Source: a virus
Length of the DNA stretch: 22,924 nt
Direction: 5' to 3' (one strand)
Virus record (IMG/VR): IMGVR_UViG_3300027906_000163
Coordinates: 1 to 22,924 of that record
In this document: piece by piece, positions 20,891-22,924 of the stretch
How positions within the stretch are numbered: the stretch's first letter is position 1
How the letters are laid out: the number at the start of each line of letters is the position of its first letter
Position numbers and translations under genes: made by a program
Notes under the pieces: model-generated
What the model saw: the letters and a program-made list of their open reading frames with translations, nothing else
Databases searched by the model: none
Told to the model about the DNA's origin: nothing

Positions 20891-21463
20891 ATGGCTACTA
20901 CTACAAATATGCTTGCTAGACAACCCACAGAGTTTGACTATGCAGACCCAACAAAGTTTAAATTCAGTATACAGAAACTTCCAAAGGTAGAATTCTTTAC
21001 CACGGCTGCAAATTTGCCTGGCATAAATCTTGGTGAATCTATATTCCCTACACCCTTTAAAGCTATTCCAGTACAAGGTGATGACCTTACGTTTGATAAT
21101 TTGGAAATTGAATTTATTGTTGACGCACAATTAGAAAACTATAGAGAACTTCATCAATGGTTAGTGGGTATTGGATTTCCAAAAGCACGAACACAGTTTA
21201 GTTCATTTAGAAAAGATGAATCACAAACATTCCCAACACAAGATGCAACTAATAACAATCCAACTGGTGTACAAGCGATGTATGGTGATGCAACACTTAC
21301 AGTAATGTCTGCAAAGAACAATCCAGTAATGGAAGTTAGATTTTCAGATATGTATCCAGTTGCACTAAGTGGACTTTCATTTAATCAACAAGAAACAGAT
21401 GTGTCATATTTGACTGCAACTGCAACATTCACTTATAAACTATATGAGATGTTTACTATATAA
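20891..21463 (+). CDS. Tail-tube-fold structural protein (gp19-like; possibly in the gp3 position)
   Basis: A 190-residue protein. The core FKFSIQKLPKVEFFTTAANL, PGINLGESIFPTPF, GDDLTFDNLEIEFIVDAQL and NYRELHQWLVGIGFP shows the layout of the T4 tail-tube family (compare LPGQTMGEITVPFRG in gp19 here). It therefore probably belongs to the tube/tube-initiator superfamily. In related marine T4-like phages the gene before uvsY is often a tail completion protein annotated as gp3, which this could correspond to. I cannot choose between a second tube protein, a baseplate tube-initiator-like protein and gp3. It has its own late promoter and ribosome-binding site. Confidence 0.72.
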   Translation: MATTTNMLARQPTEFDYADPTKFKFSIQKLPKVEFFTTAANLPGINLGESIFPTPFKAIPVQGDDLTFDNLEIEFIVDAQLENYRELHQWLVGIGFPKARTQFSSFRKDESQTFPTQDATNNNPTGVQAMYGDATLTVMSAKNNPVMEVRFSDMYPVALSGLSFNQQETDVSYLTATATFTYKLYEMFTI

Positions 21464-21470
21464 TACAAGG

Positions 21471-21549
21471 TGGTGGATATATCTTGAACAACAATTTTTT
21501 ATATTGAAACTAGATTTCATTAATATAGAAAAAGTAAGACAATCCACCA
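21471..21549. repeat. 8-bp inverted repeat spanning the gap before uvsY
   Basis: TGGTGGAT (21471-21478) and ATCCACCA (21542-21549) are perfectly complementary with a 63-base AT-rich spacer. They frame most of the 109-base gap, the longest without a recognised late promoter. It may form a long-range stem in RNA, or be chance. Confidence 0.45.
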
Positions 21550-21572
21550 TCGCTTGAATTGAGGATTATAAT

Positions 21573-22001
21573 ATGGATTTAGAACAACTGCAAAAAGAAG
21601 CAGAAAAAGACCTTAAAATAGATAAAGACCAGCTGGATATTGAATCACTTAAAACTCCAGAACTCTATGGTAAATACCTCAAAATCTTTACTCGTTGGAA
21701 CTTGTTATCAAAACAAGCAGACGCAGAATATAAAAAACTTCTAAGACATAAATGGGAATACTACTCTGGTAAATCAGACCCAAAGATTTATCAAGAAAAA
21801 CCATTTGACCTAAAAGTTCTCAAACAAGACATTCCTACCTACCTTGAGAGTGATGAGGACTTAATACAAGCCAAACATAAAGTAGACTATCACAATGCAA
21901 TGTGTGACTATGCAGAAAGTGTTTGCAAGATGATGAACAATCGTGGATTTCAAATTAAAAATGCGATTGATTGGAAAAGGTTTATGGAAGGTTCACTTTG
22001 A
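21573..22001 (+). CDS. uvsY: Recombination mediator UvsY
   Basis: A 142-residue homologue of T4 UvsY (137 residues), which loads the UvsX recombinase onto gp32-coated single-stranded DNA. Matching segments are MDLEQLQKEAEKDLKID at the start, ELYGKYLKIFTRWNLLSKQA, LRHKWEYYSGKSDP (T4 has ARLDYYSGRGD) and NRGFQIKNAIDWKRF near the C-terminus (T4 has SRGFAIKHIQDMRAF). ATG follows TTGAGGATT. It is followed by uvsW with a stop/start overlap, as in T4. No late promoter is seen in front of it, which fits an early or middle class gene. Confidence 0.9.
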   Translation: MDLEQLQKEAEKDLKIDKDQLDIESLKTPELYGKYLKIFTRWNLLSKQADAEYKKLLRHKWEYYSGKSDPKIYQEKPFDLKVLKQDIPTYLESDEDLIQAKHKVDYHNAMCDYAESVCKMMNNRGFQIKNAIDWKRFMEGSL

Positions 22002-22924
22002 TAATTTCAAAGAAAAATGACGTATATGTAAAAGTAGATACTGAACCGAATATTGGAAGAGAACTTGTAGATTTCTTTACCTTTGAAGTTCCAGGCGCTA
22101 AGTTTATGCCCACATACAAAAGTCGTGTATGGGATGGAAAGATTCGTTTATACAATCAAATGACAGGCGAAATTTATTTCGGTCTTGTACCTTATATTGA
22201 AGAGTTTGCAAAACGTAATGACATAAGTATTGAATATGGAGAAGGAGTAAAAGATGAAGGAGAACATAGAGATGCAGTCTTGGGTGGATTTATTAGAAGA
22301 GTGTCACCTAAGTCTAAGGGGAAGAACTTACAACTTCGTGATTACCAGATGGCCGCATTTACTCATGCAGTCAGAAACAATCGGAGCCTGTCTCTTAGTC
22401 CTACTGCTTCAGGCAAGTCACTTATAATTTACTTACTGAGTAGATGGTATGAGTCTAACAGAGTCCTTATACTTGTTCCTACAACATCTCTTGTGGAACA
22501 AATGTACTCCGATTTTCTTGATTATGGTTATTTGGAAGCAAAGATGCAAAAGATATATCAAGGACACTCTAGAGAAATTACAAAAGAAGTAACTATCTCT
22601 ACATGGCAGTCTTTGTACAAAATGCCTAGAAAATACTTTGAACAGTTTGGTTGTATACTTGGAGATGAAGTACATCTATTCAAAGCAAAATCTCTTACAA
22701 ACATAATGAACAAAATGCACCAGACCCAGTATCGACATGGGTTTACTGGTACACTTGATGGTATGCAAACACACAGATTAGTATTAGAAGGTCTATTTGG
22801 TTCTGTCAATAAAGTTACATCCACAAAAGAATTAATGGATAAAAATACACTTGCAAAATTAAATATTAAGTGTATAGTGTTACAATATCCAGATGCAGAT
22901 AAAAAGTTTATGAAGGGTCAGAAC
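21998..22924 (+). CDS. uvsW: Recombination DNA helicase UvsW, N-terminal part (3' end outside window)
   Basis: The 309 visible residues of an SF2 helicase, T4 UvsW homologue (503 residues), which unwinds branched DNA, R-loops and stalled forks. The N-terminal substrate-binding domain shows YKSRVWDGKIRLYNQ (T4 has RYGNWDGRIRL). Helicase motifs are LRDYQ (113-117), Walker A SPTASGKS (134-141), LILVPTTSLVEQM, STWQSL (201-206), DEVH (223-226) and GFTGTLD (248-254). The start must be TTG at 21998, inside the UvsY stop. GGAAGG lies seven bases upstream, and the frame has no better start before the conserved N-terminus. Confidence 0.93.
   Translation, partial: MIISKKNDVYVKVDTEPNIGRELVDFFTFEVPGAKFMPTYKSRVWDGKIRLYNQMTGEIYFGLVPYIEEFAKRNDISIEYGEGVKDEGEHRDAVLGGFIRRVSPKSKGKNLQLRDYQMAAFTHAVRNNRSLSLSPTASGKSLIIYLLSRWYESNRVLILVPTTSLVEQMYSDFLDYGYLEAKMQKIYQGHSREITKEVTISTWQSLYKMPRKYFEQFGCILGDEVHLFKAKSLTNIMNKMHQTQYRHGFTGTLDGMQTHRLVLEGLFGSVNKVTSTKELMDKNTLAKLNIKCIVLQYPDADKKFMKGQN

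Noticed and set aside
1-22924. tRNA genes, rRNA, CRISPR arrays, insertion sequences or attachment sites
   Set aside because: By eye I found no cloverleaf-like segment in the gaps, no regularly spaced repeats, no transposase or integrase, and no paired direct repeats of att type. The gaps are too short for most of these.

Overview
The window is part of the structural-gene region of a T4-like (Straboviridae/Kyanoviridae-type) myophage. The evidence is the T4 gene order 13-14-15-16-17-18-19-20-67-21-22-23, followed by uvsY and uvsW. It is AT-rich, almost entirely on the + strand, and tightly packed, with ATGA and TTG stop/start overlaps and no gene-free stretch over 300 bases. Late-promoter-like octamers (TATAAATA or CTAAATA) precede many transcription units. 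The style (fibre cassettes full of GTG/GNVT repeats, a 548-residue terminase, no gp24 next to gp23) resembles marine T4-like phages of cyanobacteria or SAR11-type bacteria. The host cannot be fixed from this window.

Layout. Positions 1-1652 hold the end of one fibre-like protein and a complete modular fibre protein that contains a cupredoxin-like domain. Positions 1679-4055 encode the neck/tail-completion proteins gp13, gp14 and gp15. Positions 4077-10190 are a fibre/adhesin cassette of small beta-rich proteins (six share an N-terminal adaptor-like motif), with a tail-assembly-chaperone-like protein and the small terminase gp16 embedded in it. Positions 10202-11848 encode the large terminase gp17. 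It is followed by a 55-residue DUF1289-like gene starting at TTG and the only minus-strand gene, a degenerate HNH-like zinc protein. Positions 12406-14953 encode tail sheath gp18 and tail tube gp19. Positions 14990-20693 encode portal gp20, core protein gp67, two small unknowns, prohead protease gp21, scaffold gp22 and major capsid protein gp23, closed by a strong intrinsic terminator. A 24-codon ORF sits between that terminator and a second one. Then come a tail-tube-fold protein, UvsY and the N-terminal 309 residues of the UvsW helicase (cut by the window end).

How they work together. gp20, gp67, gp22, gp21 and gp23 build and mature the prohead. gp16 and gp17 package DNA into it. gp13 and gp14 complete the head, and gp15 caps the tail made of gp18 and gp19. 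The fibre cassette probably supplies receptor-binding or decorating proteins for the virion. UvsY and UvsW serve recombination-dependent replication and repair.

Most noteworthy: a possible type-1-copper motif in a fibre protein; a fibre cassette whose members share start and end motifs, with the shared C-terminus doubling as the ribosome-binding site of the next gene; a 14-bp inverted repeat between the divergent HNH-like and gp18 genes; late promoters that contain the upstream stop codon; and the mini-ORF between two terminators after the capsid gene.
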